A stretch of DNA of 64,000 bases from Pseudomonas cichorii (GTDB taxonomy: Bacteria; Pseudomonadota; Gammaproteobacteria; Pseudomonadales; Pseudomonadaceae): positions 3,958,001 to 4,022,000 of the forward strand of contig NZ_CP074349.1 in NCBI RefSeq assembly GCF_018343775.1, written 5' to 3'. Numbering within the stretch: the first letter of the stretch is position 1; the number at the start of each line of letters is the position of its first letter. A program made the position numbers and the translations under genes. Of the stretch, positions 18,502 through 28,227 are shown one piece after another. Below the pieces are notes generated by a model. The model had not been told where the DNA came from and did not search any database. It saw only the letters and a program-made list of their open reading frames with translations.

Positions 18502-18963
18502 TTAGCGCAACTTCTTGATGCGTTCGCTCGGACTGATGACATCCGTCAGACGGATGCCGAACTTCTCGTTGACCACGACCACTTCGCCATGAGCGATCAG
18601 CGTGCCGTTGACCAACACGTCCAGCGGCTCGCCAGCCAGACGGTCCAGCTCGATCACCGAACCCTGGTTGAGCTGCAGCAGGTTACGGATGTTGATATCG
18701 GTGCTGCCCACTTCCATGGAGATCGACACCGGAATGTCCAGAATCACATCCAGGTTGGGACCGTCCAGCGTCACAGGTGCATTGTTCTTGGGAACACTGC
18801 CAAACTCTTCCATCGCCATGCGCGACGAAGAATTACCTTCATCGGCCGCCAGCAATGCGTCGATATCGGCCTGACCACCCTCACCAGCTTCACCCAGGGC
18901 CGCAGCCCACTCATCGGCCAACGCCTGATCTTCAGCAGACGTCATTTCGTTTTCATCAGCCAT
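18502..18963 (-). CDS. fliN: Flagellar motor switch protein FliN
   Basis: The 153 residues have an acidic N-terminus (about 1-70) and a C-terminal SpoA domain (about 75-153: LDVILDIPVSISMEVGSTDI, GSVIELDRLAGEPLDVLVNG). FliN forms the lower C-ring with FliM and binds FliH. It is 61 bases downstream of fliM. Confidence 0.95.
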   Translation of the reverse strand: MADENEMTSAEDQALADEWAAALGEAGEGGQADIDALLAADEGNSSSRMAMEEFGSVPKNNAPVTLDGPNLDVILDIPVSISMEVGSTDINIRNLLQLNQGSVIELDRLAGEPLDVLVNGTLIAHGEVVVVNEKFGIRLTDVISPSERIKKLR

Positions 18964-19024
18964 CGGTTGTCCTCTGCGGGCATTGATTCAGTTACGCAAC
19001 AATTTTCGGCATCGACCTTAAAGA

Positions 19025-19993
19025 TCAACGCCGCTCTATGGGTTCGATTACTTGCAGGGCGAGATTGCCCTTGTGCGAGCCGAGCTTGACCTTGAAAGAA
19101 GGTACGCCGTTGGCACGCATGACCAGCGTCTCGGGCAACTCCACCGGAATCACATCGCCAGGCTGCATGTGCAGGATGTCGCGCAGCGGCAACTGACGCT
19201 GGACAATGGTTGTGCTCAGCGGAACGTTGACGTCGAGAACGTCTTCCTTGAGTGCCTTGATCCAGCGCTCGTCCTGATCGTCGAGATCCGACTGGAAACC
19301 GGCGTCGAGCATTTCGCGGATCGGCTCGATCATCGAGTACGGCATGGTCACGTGCAGGTCACCACCACCGCCATCGAGTTCGATGTGGAACGTGGAAATC
19401 ACCACCGCCTCGCTCGGACCTACGATGTTGGCCATGGCCGGGTTCACTTCCGAGTTGATGTACTCGAAGTTCACTTCCATGATCGCCTGCCAGGCTTCCT
19501 TGAGGTCGATGAACGCCTGATCCAGAACGATGCGCACGACGCGCAGCTCGGTCGGCGTGAATTCACGCCCTTCGATCTTGGCGTGACGACCGTCCCCGCC
19601 AAAGAAGTTGTCCACCAGCTTGAACACCAGCTTGGCATCAAGGATGAACAGGGCCGTACCGCGCAATGGCTTGATCTTGGCCAGGTTGAGGCTGGTCGGT
19701 ACGTACAGCGAGTGTACGTATTCGCCAAACTTCATGACCTGGACACCACCCACCGCTACGTCCGCAGAGCGACGCAGCAGGTTGAACATGCTGATGCGGG
19801 TATAGCGGGCAAAACGTTCGTTGATCATTTCCAGGGTCGGCATCCGACCCCGCACGATCCGGTCCTGGCTGGTCAGGTCGTAACTCTTGATGCTGCCAGG
19901 CTCACTGTTACTTTCGGTCTGGACCATCCCATCGTCAACGCCGTGCAGCAGCGCATCGATCTCGTCCTGGGACAGCAGGTCTTGAACGGCCAT
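19025..19993 (-). CDS. fliM: Flagellar motor switch protein FliM
   Basis: The 322 residues start with the CheY-binding peptide (LSQDEIDALLHG, residues 7-18), followed by the middle domain with GGxG-type loop (HIELDGGGGDLHVTMPYSMI) and a C-terminal SpoA domain (VPLSTTIVQRQLPLRDILHM). FliM receives CheY-P and sets rotation direction. It lies nine bases after fliL. Confidence 0.96.
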   Translation of the reverse strand: MAVQDLLSQDEIDALLHGVDDGMVQTESNSEPGSIKSYDLTSQDRIVRGRMPTLEMINERFARYTRISMFNLLRRSADVAVGGVQVMKFGEYVHSLYVPTSLNLAKIKPLRGTALFILDAKLVFKLVDNFFGGDGRHAKIEGREFTPTELRVVRIVLDQAFIDLKEAWQAIMEVNFEYINSEVNPAMANIVGPSEAVVISTFHIELDGGGGDLHVTMPYSMIEPIREMLDAGFQSDLDDQDERWIKALKEDVLDVNVPLSTTIVQRQLPLRDILHMQPGDVIPVELPETLVMRANGVPSFKVKLGSHKGNLALQVIEPIERR

Positions 19994-20002
19994 GTCAGAG
20001 TC

Positions 20003-20503
20003 CTACTGCAATACGAAGTTAGTGAAGAGCAACTGTTCGATCACAGTCTTGCCGAGTTCTTTCTGCGCCACTTCCTGAATGCTGGCGGTCGCTTTCTGAC
20101 GCAGCATTTCCTGGCCGATTGGCGTGGCCAGCGACTCGAAAGGAATAGCCGCGAACAGCATCACCAGATTGTTGCGAATCACCGGCATATGCACCTTCAA
20201 GGCCTCCATGTCCGCAGCGTTGCGCGCCAGCATGGTGATGCTGACCTGCATGTAGCGCTGACGACCATTGGAGTTGAAGTTCACCACGAACGCAGGCGTC
20301 AGGGGCTCAAAGACTGCCACTGGCTTGACGTTGGCCGCCGCTGCCACTGCAGCCGGATCAGGCGCACTCGCAGACTTGTGCATGATGAACCAGGTCGCAC
20401 CTACCGAAAGGCCTACAGCGAGCAATAAAGCCACGACTGCGACGATGATGAGCTTGAGTTTACCTTTGGAAGCGGGGTCTTTAACTTCTTCGCTCTTCGC
20501 CAT
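20003..20503 (-). CDS. fliL: Flagellar basal-body protein FliL
   Basis: The 166 residues have a charged N-terminus, one membrane helix (about 17-38) and a periplasmic FliL domain (about 65-166). FliL surrounds and supports stator units. It is the first gene of fliLMNOPQR-flhB and has a sigma-54 promoter 53 bases upstream. Confidence 0.93.
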   Translation of the reverse strand: MAKSEEVKDPASKGKLKLIIVAVVALLLAVGLSVGATWFIMHKSASAPDPAAVAAAANVKPVAVFEPLTPAFVVNFNSNGRQRYMQVSITMLARNAADMEALKVHMPVIRNNLVMLFAAIPFESLATPIGQEMLRQKATASIQEVAQKELGKTVIEQLLFTNFVLQ

Positions 20504-20555
20504 GCCAATAATCCGTCACTATTCAAGGGGTTCGCTAATGCGTGAGAGAGGCAGA

Positions 20556-20571
20556 GCAAGTGTTATGCCAG
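20556..20571 (-). promoter_or_regulatory. Sigma-54 promoter of the fliL operon
   Basis: The minus strand reads CTGGCATAACACTTGC, matching YTGGCAY-N5-TTGC with exact GG-N10-GC spacing, 53 bases before the fliL ATG. FleQ/RpoN dependence of fliLMNOPQ is known in P. aeruginosa. Confidence 0.8.
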
Positions 20572-20627
20572 AGTTGCGGAGAGGAAGGCGGGAGCGTGAA
20601 TGAATTCGTTACATATGCGGAGGTTTA

Positions 20628-20675
20628 TCGCGAATGAATTCGCTCCTACGGGTGTAGGAGCGAATTCATTCGCGA
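20628..20675. repeat. Perfect 22-base-pair REP hairpin between fliK and fliL
   Basis: TCGCGAATGAATTCGCTCCTAC (20628-20649) pairs perfectly with its reverse complement at 20654-20675, leaving a four-base loop. It lies 10 bases after the fliK stop, upstream of the fliL promoter, and may stop transcription from fliK. A related arm, TGAATGAATTCG, is at about 20597-20608. Confidence 0.8.
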
Positions 20676-20684
20676 AAAGATCAA

Positions 20685-22028
20685 TCAGGCGTAGAAATCG
20701 ATCTCGCTGGTGCCGATCACCCGGGCCGCTGGCTGGCTGACCGGAGCAGCGGCATCGGCGACAGCAGTGTCATCCACGCCATCACCAGAACCCGAGCCAC
20801 CGCCACGACCAGCGCGCTGTGCCCGGCTGGCCTGTTCCTGCGCCTGCTGCTGGGCCTGTTGCTGAGACTGGTCGGACACGTTGACATCAACCTGACCGAG
20901 CCCCTGCTGAACAAACGACTCACGCAGACGCGACATCTGGTTTTCCAGCGCTTCACGCACACCCAGGTGGGCACTCATGAAGGTCACCTGGGTCTGTTGG
21001 TCCGGCGCCATATTGACGCGAATGTCCAGACGGCCAAGCTCGGCAGGTTCCAGTTTGATTTCAGCCGACTTCAGGTTCTGGCTCGACAGGTACATCACAC
21101 GATCCACAATCCCTTCGCTCCAGCCACTCTGGTTCATGGCCAGTGGCTGGTTGATCAGCGGTGTGGGTGCGGCGGCTGTCTTGGCGGGTTGTGCCGCCTG
21201 GCTCAGGGCAGCCAGACGCTCTGCGAAGTTATCGACCCGGGTATCGCCCGTAACGCTCTTGGTGTCTTTGAGGCCATCGCTGATCAGACTGCTGAACGAC
21301 TTGTCGCTGCTTTCGGTGCTGCTTTCGTCCGAGGGCAACTGCTCGCTCAAGGCCGCCAGGTTATTGGCGACATTTTGACTCTGATCATTATCGGCATTGT
21401 TGGCTGCCCGACCCGATGCATTCGCCTGTTGCGAGGCATGCGCCTTGGCGTTGGCGTTTTCCAGCGCCAGTTGTACGGCATGCAAGCCATCCAGCGGGTC
21501 AGCCTCGGGATCAAAGGAGTCCTCAACAGGCGCTGCGGTGGGCAGTGCCGCCAGGACCGGCAAGGCCTTGGCCGCATCGCTGTCGGTCTTAGCCGCCGAG
21601 GCCGCCAGCGCTGCAGGCGTCTGGGCCGCTGCCAGTTGCAATGCCGGATCAAGCGCAGGGTCGGTGACCGGTGGCGTCACGACTTCGGCGACTGTTTCAC
21701 CCTCGGCAGCGGACTTGTCGTCAGTACTGGCGCTGGCCGGGTCGGCAGGCAAGCCATTGCCGCTTTCGGCAACGGTCGAGTCATCGGCGGCAGTGCTTGT
21801 ACTGGCCTCGGTCTTGTCCTTTTCAGGCACAGACTTGTCACGCGCAGGCTTGACCGCAGTGTCGTTGCGATCAGCAACCTTGTCCCTGGCCTGCTTGGCA
21901 TAGACATTGGAAAAGCTGGAGCCGTCGCCCTTGCCGCTGTCTGCAGCCTTGATCGCATTGTTGGCAGCGCTGGACTTTGACGTCGCAGTCGCATTGGCCT
22001 GAAGAAGCACATTTGGGGCAAGGGGCAT
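20685..22028 (-). CDS. fliK: Flagellar hook-length control protein FliK
   Basis: The 447 residues form a long Ala/Ser/Asp-rich N-terminal ruler region (about 1-290), a conserved C-terminal domain (about 295-400: MNQSGWSEGIVDRVMYLSSQ, LGRLDIRVNM) and a Gln/Ala-rich tail. FliK measures hook length and triggers the FlhB switch. It has its own sigma-54 promoter and is followed by the REP hairpin. Confidence 0.93.
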   Translation of the reverse strand: MPLAPNVLLQANATATSKSSAANNAIKAADSGKGDGSSFSNVYAKQARDKVADRNDTAVKPARDKSVPEKDKTEASTSTAADDSTVAESGNGLPADPASASTDDKSAAEGETVAEVVTPPVTDPALDPALQLAAAQTPAALAASAAKTDSDAAKALPVLAALPTAAPVEDSFDPEADPLDGLHAVQLALENANAKAHASQQANASGRAANNADNDQSQNVANNLAALSEQLPSDESSTESSDKSFSSLISDGLKDTKSVTGDTRVDNFAERLAALSQAAQPAKTAAAPTPLINQPLAMNQSGWSEGIVDRVMYLSSQNLKSAEIKLEPAELGRLDIRVNMAPDQQTQVTFMSAHLGVREALENQMSRLRESFVQQGLGQVDVNVSDQSQQQAQQQAQEQASRAQRAGRGGGSGSGDGVDDTAVADAAAPVSQPAARVIGTSEIDFYA

Positions 22029-22068
22029 TTCAATCTCCGCACATGAGCAGCTGGTTCCATAAACAAAA

Positions 22069-22084
22069 GCAAGATGCGGGCCAG
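22069..22084 (-). promoter_or_regulatory. Sigma-54 promoter of fliK
   Basis: The minus strand reads CTGGCCCGCATCTTGC with exact GG-N10-GC spacing, 41 bases before the fliK start. The -12 box (TTGC) is perfect; the -24 box differs at one base (CTGGCCC). Confidence 0.72.
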
Positions 22085-22114
22085 CTTTTCAGGAGAAAGA
22101 AAATGAGAGAGGAA

Positions 22115-22477
22115 TCAGGTCTGACCGATGAACAATTGGCGCTCGGCGTCGAATAGCCGGCGGATGGTCAGATACTCGCTGTCGATCAGGCCAATCAGCT
22201 CTTCAAGGCCTGCCCGCTGCTGCTGGCGAGCACGCTCTTCAAGCTGGCGGCACAAGTCCGAGAGGACCACTGCACCCATGTTGCTGCTGCTGCCCTTGAA
22301 GCTATGGGCCGTGAGGCTCAGCTCCTGCATGTCCAGCAGTTCGGTATCGATAGCGCGGCGCAATTGCGTCACTCGCTGCTCGGAATCCTTGAGGAAAACG
22401 TCGAGCAACGTTGGGTATTCGTCTTCCATGACTTCCTGCAGAACACTTAAAACACTGTAATCCAGATGAATCGACAC
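22115..22477 (-). CDS. hptB: Histidine phosphotransfer protein HptB
   Basis: The 120 residues form a single Hpt domain with phospho-acceptor H58 in LTAHSFKGSSSNMGA. The start is GTG. It lies 35 bases downstream of a PP2C/receiver protein and an anti-sigma-antagonist gene, the order of the HptB-HsbR-HsbA module (PA3345-3347). In P. aeruginosa this module links hybrid sensor kinases to biofilm and swarming choices. Confidence 0.9.
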   Translation of the reverse strand: MSIHLDYSVLSVLQEVMEDEYPTLLDVFLKDSEQRVTQLRRAIDTELLDMQELSLTAHSFKGSSSNMGAVVLSDLCRQLEERARQQQRAGLEELIGLIDSEYLTIRRLFDAERQLFIGQT

Positions 22478-22511
22478 TTGCTCACTCCTTGATCAAGACT
22501 CCGGAGGCGGA

Positions 22512-24218
22512 TTATGCCACTGCTCTCCAGAAAAATTCCACGCAAGCAACCCGGCCATCCTTAGACCATTGCGCCTGCTGGCTCAATTCACGAATCAACT
22601 TCAGACCACGGCCATGCAACCCCTCAAGCGAGGAAGGCATGGCAAGCATCTGCTGCACATCGAAGCCCTGGCCACTGTCTTCGACACGGATCGTCAGCCG
22701 ACCACCCTGCTCCACAGGCTCCACCTTCAGATGCAAGCGGACAAAACCCGACTGCAACGCCTCAAGCCGGTCAGTCCGCTCCTTATAATAGCGGGCAAAT
22801 CCACTGGCATCCTGCTTGAGTGCAGAATCGAGCCCCAGCACACCATGCTCCAGCGCATTGCTGTACAGCTCGGTGAGAACGCTATGCAGCGCAGCACTCT
22901 GCGCCTGAAGCGCTGGCACCTCAAGCAATAACTGCATCAGATAGGGCAAAGGGTTGAATCGGCGCAGAGTCGAAGCCCGAAACTCGAAGCTGACCGACCA
23001 GTCCAGAGGGCTCGACGCCGCACTCTCGGAATAATTCAATACCGCCGGCGTGTCCTGCGCTTCATCGATGACACTGATTTCCAGCATGCTGACGTCATCA
23101 CGGGCACGCCCGCCAAAATCGTTCAGCGCCTGAAGAATCTCCTCAATCAACAAGGACGGCTGACGGTTTGCCGTCAGGACTTCTCGCAGGCGCTGCACAC
23201 CAAACAACTCTTCGCGATTGTTGCTGGTATCCAGCACGCCATCGGACAGCAAAAAAATGCGATCCCCCGTCGACAGCGGATAAACCTCCGTCCGGTCATC
23301 GAAAGAACTGGCACTCAGTATCCCAAGCGGCAAATGCCGCGACACCATCGGCAAGTGACTGCCATCGGCTACTCGCAACAGATAAGCATCCGGCAACCCG
23401 CCATTCCATATCTCGACTTGTTGTTGCTTGAGATCGACCGAGAGCAGCGCTGCACAGCAGAACATGTCCACCGGCAGGATGCGCTTGAGCTTGGCATTCA
23501 TTTCCCGAAGCGTTTCAGACACGCCGTAGCCCTTGGCGGTCATGCCGTAAAACACTTCGGCCAAGGGCATCGCCCCCACTGCCGCAGGCAGGCCATGGCC
23601 GGTGAAATCACCGAGCAATACATGCATATTCCCGGCCGGCGTGTAGGCAGCGAGCATCAGGTCGCCATTGAACAGCGCGTAAGGCGATTGCAGATAGCGG
23701 ATATTGTCCGCACCCAGACACCCCGAATGTGCCACCTGATCGAATACCGCCTTGGCGACGCGCTGTTCGTTGAGCAGGTAGTCGTGGTGCCTGGCGATCA
23801 GGTCGCGCTGGTGCAACACGGTTTCCTGCAACAGCCTCAGCCGGTTCATGGCATTGATCTTGGCTGCCAGGACCAGCGGGTTATAGGGCTTGGAAATGAA
23901 GTCATCGCCACCGGCATCCAGGCAGCGCGCCAGGGCTTCGCCTTCGGTGAGAGAAGTCAGAAAGATGATCGGCACCAGCGACTCGCCGGACAGGCTCTTG
24001 ATACGACGCGCGGCCTCGAAACCGTCCATGACCGGCATCAGCGCATCCATGAGGACCAGGTGCGGCCGCTCTGCCTCGAAGATCGTCAGCGCTTCGATGC
24101 CGTTGGCAGCACTCAGGACTCGATGGCCCTGGCGCCCGATGATGGTCGACAACAGCAAACGGTCGCTGGCACTGTCGTCCGCGATCAGTATGCACAACCC
24201 CTTGGCTGCCGAGGACAA
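22512..24218 (-). CDS. hsbR: Response regulator / PP2C phosphatase HsbR
   Basis: The protein has a receiver domain (acidic pair D14/D15, acceptor D58 in LVLMDALMP), a PP2C/SpoIIE-type phosphatase domain (about 170-390: YTPAGNMHVLLGDFTGHGLP, LPLSTGDRIFLLSDGVLDTS) and a C-terminal HATPase anti-sigma kinase domain (ELYSNALEHGVLGLD ... VEDSGQGFD). HsbR takes phosphate from HptB and sets the phosphorylation state of HsbA. No ATG or GTG precedes the receiver. A TTG at 24218 gives 568 residues, close to P. aeruginosa HsbR (571) and overlaps... the hsbA stop not at all; a TTG at 24290 would overlap hsbA by 67 bases. The start is therefore uncertain. Confidence 0.9.
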   Translation of the reverse strand: MSSAAKGLCILIADDSASDRLLLSTIIGRQGHRVLSAANGIEALTIFEAERPHLVLMDALMPVMDGFEAARRIKSLSGESLVPIIFLTSLTEGEALARCLDAGGDDFISKPYNPLVLAAKINAMNRLRLLQETVLHQRDLIARHHDYLLNEQRVAKAVFDQVAHSGCLGADNIRYLQSPYALFNGDLMLAAYTPAGNMHVLLGDFTGHGLPAAVGAMPLAEVFYGMTAKGYGVSETLREMNAKLKRILPVDMFCCAALLSVDLKQQQVEIWNGGLPDAYLLRVADGSHLPMVSRHLPLGILSASSFDDRTEVYPLSTGDRIFLLSDGVLDTSNNREELFGVQRLREVLTANRQPSLLIEEILQALNDFGGRARDDVSMLEISVIDEAQDTPAVLNYSESAASSPLDWSVSFEFRASTLRRFNPLPYLMQLLLEVPALQAQSAALHSVLTELYSNALEHGVLGLDSALKQDASGFARYYKERTDRLEALQSGFVRLHLKVEPVEQGGRLTIRVEDSGQGFDVQQMLAMPSSLEGLHGRGLKLIRELSQQAQWSKDGRVACVEFFWRAVA

Positions 24219-24223
24219 GGGCG

Positions 24224-24529
24224 TCAGCTCAACTGGAACAGTTTCGAGAAATTGGAAATGGTGAGGATCTTGATGACATCCGGCGTGCAATTGACCAGCT
24301 CAACCACCACGTCATCACCACCGGCATGATCGCGCAGCAGCAAAAGCATCCCCAGGGCCGAGCTGTCCAGATAATGAGTACGGGCCAGATCCACCACGTA
24401 CTTCAGATTTGCAGAGTGGTCTTCATAAGCTCCGCGAAAATCCTGGTGAGTGGAAAAATCGAAGCGCCCCTCGATAAACACGGTCAGTTGCTGACCGTCC
24501 TGGGAAAGCTCGGAGGTGATCTTCGCCAT
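24224..24529 (-). CDS. hsbA: Anti-anti-sigma factor HsbA
   Basis: The 101-residue STAS-domain protein has the phosphorylatable serine in THYLDSSALGMLLLL (S56, S57). In P. aeruginosa HsbA switches partners between the anti-sigma factor FlgM and the diguanylate cyclase HsbD according to phosphorylation at S56. It is the first gene of the hsbA-hsbR-hptB group and lies downstream of fliJ. Confidence 0.9.
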   Translation of the reverse strand: MAKITSELSQDGQQLTVFIEGRFDFSTHQDFRGAYEDHSANLKYVVDLARTHYLDSSALGMLLLLRDHAGGDDVVVELVNCTPDVIKILTISNFSKLFQLS

Positions 24530-24584
24530 AAGGACTCCTGAAGTACGTCATCACACCGCAAGCGTAGACGAGAGAATAGACATA

Positions 24585-25034
24585 TCAATCCTGCTCACGA
24601 CGAGGCAGGCGCTGGGACAATTCATCGAGCAGCTTCTGCTCGCGCTTGTCTTCAAGCTGGCGCGCTTCGTCGATATAACGCTGCACCAGTTTGCGCAGAC
24701 CTTCGACCCGCGCATAACATTCCTGCCAGGCGCCACGAGCCTTTTCGAGATTGACCTTGTGCCACTCCAGACTCTTGTTCTGCTGGCCGACGGCAGTTTC
24801 CAACTGATTGAGGAAGCGCTGATAGTTGGTCAGCCATTGCCCGGATACACCATGGCTACCCTGACTGATCCATTGTTCCTGATAACTCAAGCGAAAGCGC
24901 TCAAGCTCTTCAAGCTTGCTGTAGGCCAGATTGACCTGCCCCTGAAAGTGCCCAAGACGCTGGGCTGCCGTACGCTCGGCGGCCTCCGCCATTTCGACCA
25001 CCGGCGCCAGGCGCGCCGCACGACTCTGGGCCAT
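24585..25034 (-). CDS. fliJ: Flagellar export chaperone FliJ
   Basis: The 149 residues are predicted almost wholly coiled-coil (SRAARLAPVVEMAEAAERTA onward). FliJ is the central stalk of the export ATPase. It lies six bases after fliI, the normal order, and is the last gene of fliEFGHIJ before the Hsb module. Confidence 0.92.
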   Translation of the reverse strand: MAQSRAARLAPVVEMAEAAERTAAQRLGHFQGQVNLAYSKLEELERFRLSYQEQWISQGSHGVSGQWLTNYQRFLNQLETAVGQQNKSLEWHKVNLEKARGAWQECYARVEGLRKLVQRYIDEARQLEDKREQKLLDELSQRLPRREQD

Positions 25035-25040
25035 GACCTA

Positions 25041-26399
25041 TCAGCCGCCAGGAGCCGGGGCAAACACTGCAGCCAGCGCTTCACTGCTGGCCTGCATGCT
25101 TTCGTTATCGCGCAAACCCTGACGCAGATAGCGCGCCAATGCCGGTTGCAAGGCAATGGCCGTGTCGGTTTCCCGGTCGCCACCCGCCACATAGGCACCC
25201 ACGCTGATCAGATCGCGACTCTGCTGATAACGGGACCACAACTGTTTGAAGAACTGCGCACGCCCCATGTGTTCAGGGCTGACAACTGCCGGCATGACCC
25301 GGCTGATGGACGCTTCAATATCGATAGCCGGGTAATGCCCTTCTTCAGCCAGACGCCGTGACAGCACGATGTGGCCGTCCAGCACGCCTCGGGCGGAGTC
25401 GGCAATCGGATCCTGCTGATCATCCCCTTCGGACAGCACGGTATAGAACGCCGTGATGGAGCCACCACCGGCTTCGGCATTACCGGCGCGCTCCACCAGC
25501 TTGGGCAAACGGGCAAATACCGAAGGCGGATAACCCTTGGTTGCAGGCGGCTCACCAATGGCCAGGGCAATTTCCCGCTGGGCCTGGGCAAAACGGGTCA
25601 GGGAGTCCATCAGCAACAGGACATTCTTGCCCCGGTCACGGAAATACTCGGCAATGCGCGTGCAGTACATGGCAGCGCGCAGTCGCATGAGCGGCGCATC
25701 GTCAGCAGGCGAAGCGACCACCACCGAACGCTTGAGCCCTTCCTCACCCAGGATGTGCTCGATGAACTCCTTCACCTCACGGCCCCGCTCACCGATCAGG
25801 CCGACGATGATGATGTCCGCCTCGGTAAAGCGCGTCATCATGCCCAGCAGCACACTCTTACCCACGCCGGTACCGGCGAACAGCCCGAGACGCTGGCCGC
25901 GACCGACCGTCAATAAACCGTTGATGCAACGAATACCCACATCCAGCGGCTGGCTGATGGGGTCGCGCTTGAGCGGGTTGATGGCCGGGCCATCCATGGG
26001 TACCCAGTCTTCTGCCTTGATGGGCGGACGCCCGTCCAGCGGTCGACCGGCTCCATCGAGTACTCGCCCGAGCATGCTCATGCCCATGGGCAGACGCCCG
26101 GTATCGGCAAGCGGCACGACCCGCGCCCCTGGCGCAATGCCTGCAACGCTGCCCACTGGCATCAGGAAAACCTTGTTGCCCGAAAACCCCATCACTTCAG
26201 CGTCGACTTCGACCGGATGGTGACTGTCATCGTTGATCACCACACAGCGGCTGCCCATGGCCGCACGCAAGCCCTCGGCTTCAAGGGTCAGGCCGACCAT
26301 GCGCAACAGGCGCCCCTCCACTACCGGCTGGGCAGGCAAGGTGATGGAGTCGGCATACGACCCCAGTCGCTTGCTGAAGCTGGTGCGATCAAGGCGCAT
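25041..26399 (-). CDS. fliI: Flagellar export ATPase FliI
   Basis: The 452 residues show the F1-beta-like fold with Walker [17 protein letters not shown] (about 172-187), Walker [16 protein letters not shown] and the export ATPase motif [16 protein letters not shown]. FliI hydrolyses ATP at the export gate. Its start overlaps the end of fliH by 11 bases. Confidence 0.96.
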   Translation of the reverse strand: MRLDRTSFSKRLGSYADSITLPAQPVVEGRLLRMVGLTLEAEGLRAAMGSRCVVINDDSHHPVEVDAEVMGFSGNKVFLMPVGSVAGIAPGARVVPLADTGRLPMGMSMLGRVLDGAGRPLDGRPPIKAEDWVPMDGPAINPLKRDPISQPLDVGIRCINGLLTVGRGQRLGLFAGTGVGKSVLLGMMTRFTEADIIIVGLIGERGREVKEFIEHILGEEGLKRSVVVASPADDAPLMRLRAAMYCTRIAEYFRDRGKNVLLLMDSLTRFAQAQREIALAIGEPPATKGYPPSVFARLPKLVERAGNAEAGGGSITAFYTVLSEGDDQQDPIADSARGVLDGHIVLSRRLAEEGHYPAIDIEASISRVMPAVVSPEHMGRAQFFKQLWSRYQQSRDLISVGAYVAGGDRETDTAIALQPALARYLRQGLRDNESMQASSEALAAVFAPAPGG

Positions 26400-27195
26400 C
26401 GTTTTTCTCTATATCGACTGCACTGGCAGAGACGCCGGTCAGTTCGATATTCAGATCGGCAGCACCAGGATGAGTAACCTGCTCATGCAACTGATCGTAC
26501 ATTTTGGAAATAGCCAGGGAAATCCGCGTCTCGACACTGGCATCGATACGGCTGTGCTCGGTTTCGATCCGGCAGCCGCCCGGCAACAGGCTGTCGTCCT
26601 CGAGAATCTTCCAGCTTTCTTCATGGCGCTCACGCAGCGCCTTGACCAGCCCGAAGTCCTGGGGATTGATAAAGATGCGCAGGTTCTGGGCACCCATGGG
26701 CAGCAGTTTCAGGGCATCGCGCAGGACATGGGCGATCTGCTGAGAATCGGTCTGCAGCTCGCGCTGGATGACCTGGCGGGCAATGTGCTCCACCAGATGG
26801 ATAACCGCCTTTTCGATCTGCGTGTCCTGCTCGGCCACCGGCTCCAGCAGATTGAGCATCAACTGTTCGAGACTGGCGAGCTTGGCCGTCAGAGCCACTT
26901 CCGCTTCCTGCCGGACCTTGAGCTGGGTGCTGTGGAAACCTTCTTTTTCGCCCGTAGCAAAACCTTCGTTCCAGGCTTCCTGACGAATGGTTTCCAGCTC
27001 CTCCAGGGTCAGGGGCTGCACCTCCTCCAATGGAACTTCTTCCATTTCGGCCGGCGCTTCTTCCACTAACTCCGGTTCGGGTTCCGGTTCTGGCTCTTTG
27101 TGCGGATCAAAGCTTGGCAGTGACCACATGTCGAAGCCAACGATATCCTTGGCGCGAATGAGATCACTAACCGGGTCTTTACTGGAGCTGGGCAT
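26389..27195 (-). CDS. fliH: Flagellar export regulator FliH
   Basis: The 268 residues start with a short conserved segment ([18 protein letters not shown]), then an acidic Glu-Pro run ([15 protein letters not shown], about 34-48), a helical domain and the C-terminal FliI-binding domain. FliH holds FliI at the C-ring through FliN. It lies 15 bases after fliG. Confidence 0.93.
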   Translation of the reverse strand: MPSSSKDPVSDLIRAKDIVGFDMWSLPSFDPHKEPEPEPEPELVEEAPAEMEEVPLEEVQPLTLEELETIRQEAWNEGFATGEKEGFHSTQLKVRQEAEVALTAKLASLEQLMLNLLEPVAEQDTQIEKAVIHLVEHIARQVIQRELQTDSQQIAHVLRDALKLLPMGAQNLRIFINPQDFGLVKALRERHEESWKILEDDSLLPGGCRIETEHSRIDASVETRISLAISKMYDQLHEQVTHPGAADLNIELTGVSASAVDIEKNDAP

Positions 27196-27210
27196 GGGTC
27201 AACGCAATCC

Positions 27211-28227
27211 TTAGATCATTTCCTCGCCACCTTTGCCACCGAGCACGATCTCGCCGGCCTCGGCCATACGACGTGCGATAGTGAGGATTTCTTTCTGTGC
27301 GGTTTCCACGTCGCTGACACGCACCGGACCCTTGGCTTCCAGGTCGTCGCGCAACAGTTCGGCAGCACGCTTGGACATGTTCTTGAAGATTTTTTCCTTG
27401 ATCGCCTCGTCCGACCCCTTGAGCGCCAGCACCAGCACGTCCGAAGACACTTCTCGCAACAGCGCCTGGATACCGCGGTCGTCCACGTCGGACAGGTTGT
27501 TGAAGACAAACATGAGGTCTTCGATCTGCACCGACAGGTCTTCGTCGACCTCGCGGATCGAGTCCATGAGCGTGCCTTCGATGGAGCTGTCGAGGAAGTT
27601 CATGATGTCAGCAGCGCGCTTGATACCACCCAGGGTAGTACGCGAGGTGTTGGCATTGCCGGAGAACTGCTTCTCGAGAATCTGGTTCAGCTCCTTGAGA
27701 GCTGCAGGCTGTACGGTATTGAGCGATGAAACCCTGAGGATGATGTCCAGGCGCACCTTGTGGTCGAAATGCCCAAGCACCTCGCCCGCCTGATCGGCGT
27801 CCAGATAAGCCACCACGATTGCCTGAATCTGCGGGTGCTCGAAGCGGATCACATCGGCGACCGCACGCGGCTCCATCCACTTGAGGCTGTCCAGGCCGCT
27901 GGTGTTGCCGCCCAGCAAGATACGGTCGATCAGGCCGTTGGCCTTGTCTTCGCCCAGAGCCTGGGTCAGCATCTTGCGGATATAGCCATCGGAACCGACG
28001 CCAAGGCTGGTCTGATCGCCGACGATATCGACAAACTCGCTCATGACCTCTTCGACCTGCTCACGATGCACGTTTCGCATCTGAGCCATGGCCACGCCCA
28101 CTTTCTGTACTTCCTTGGGGCCCATGTGCCGAAGCACCTGAGCCGCATCGGTCTCACCGAGAGAAAGCAGCAGCACGGCGGCTTTCTCCACTTTGGTCAG
28201 TTTGGCTACGACGGCTCGATCATTCAT
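27211..28227 (-). CDS. fliG: Flagellar motor switch protein FliG
   Basis: The 338 residues have the three FliG domains: N-terminal (LTKVEKAAVLLLSLGETDAA), middle with EHPQ motif (RFEHPQIQAIVVAYL) and C-terminal torque helix (MFVFNNLSDVDDRGIQALLR, with charged residues). FliG joins the MS ring to the C ring and contacts the stator. Its start overlaps the fliF stop by eight bases. Confidence 0.96.
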   Translation of the reverse strand: MNDRAVVAKLTKVEKAAVLLLSLGETDAAQVLRHMGPKEVQKVGVAMAQMRNVHREQVEEVMSEFVDIVGDQTSLGVGSDGYIRKMLTQALGEDKANGLIDRILLGGNTSGLDSLKWMEPRAVADVIRFEHPQIQAIVVAYLDADQAGEVLGHFDHKVRLDIILRVSSLNTVQPAALKELNQILEKQFSGNANTSRTTLGGIKRAADIMNFLDSSIEGTLMDSIREVDEDLSVQIEDLMFVFNNLSDVDDRGIQALLREVSSDVLVLALKGSDEAIKEKIFKNMSKRAAELLRDDLEAKGPVRVSDVETAQKEILTIARRMAEAGEIVLGGKGGEEMI

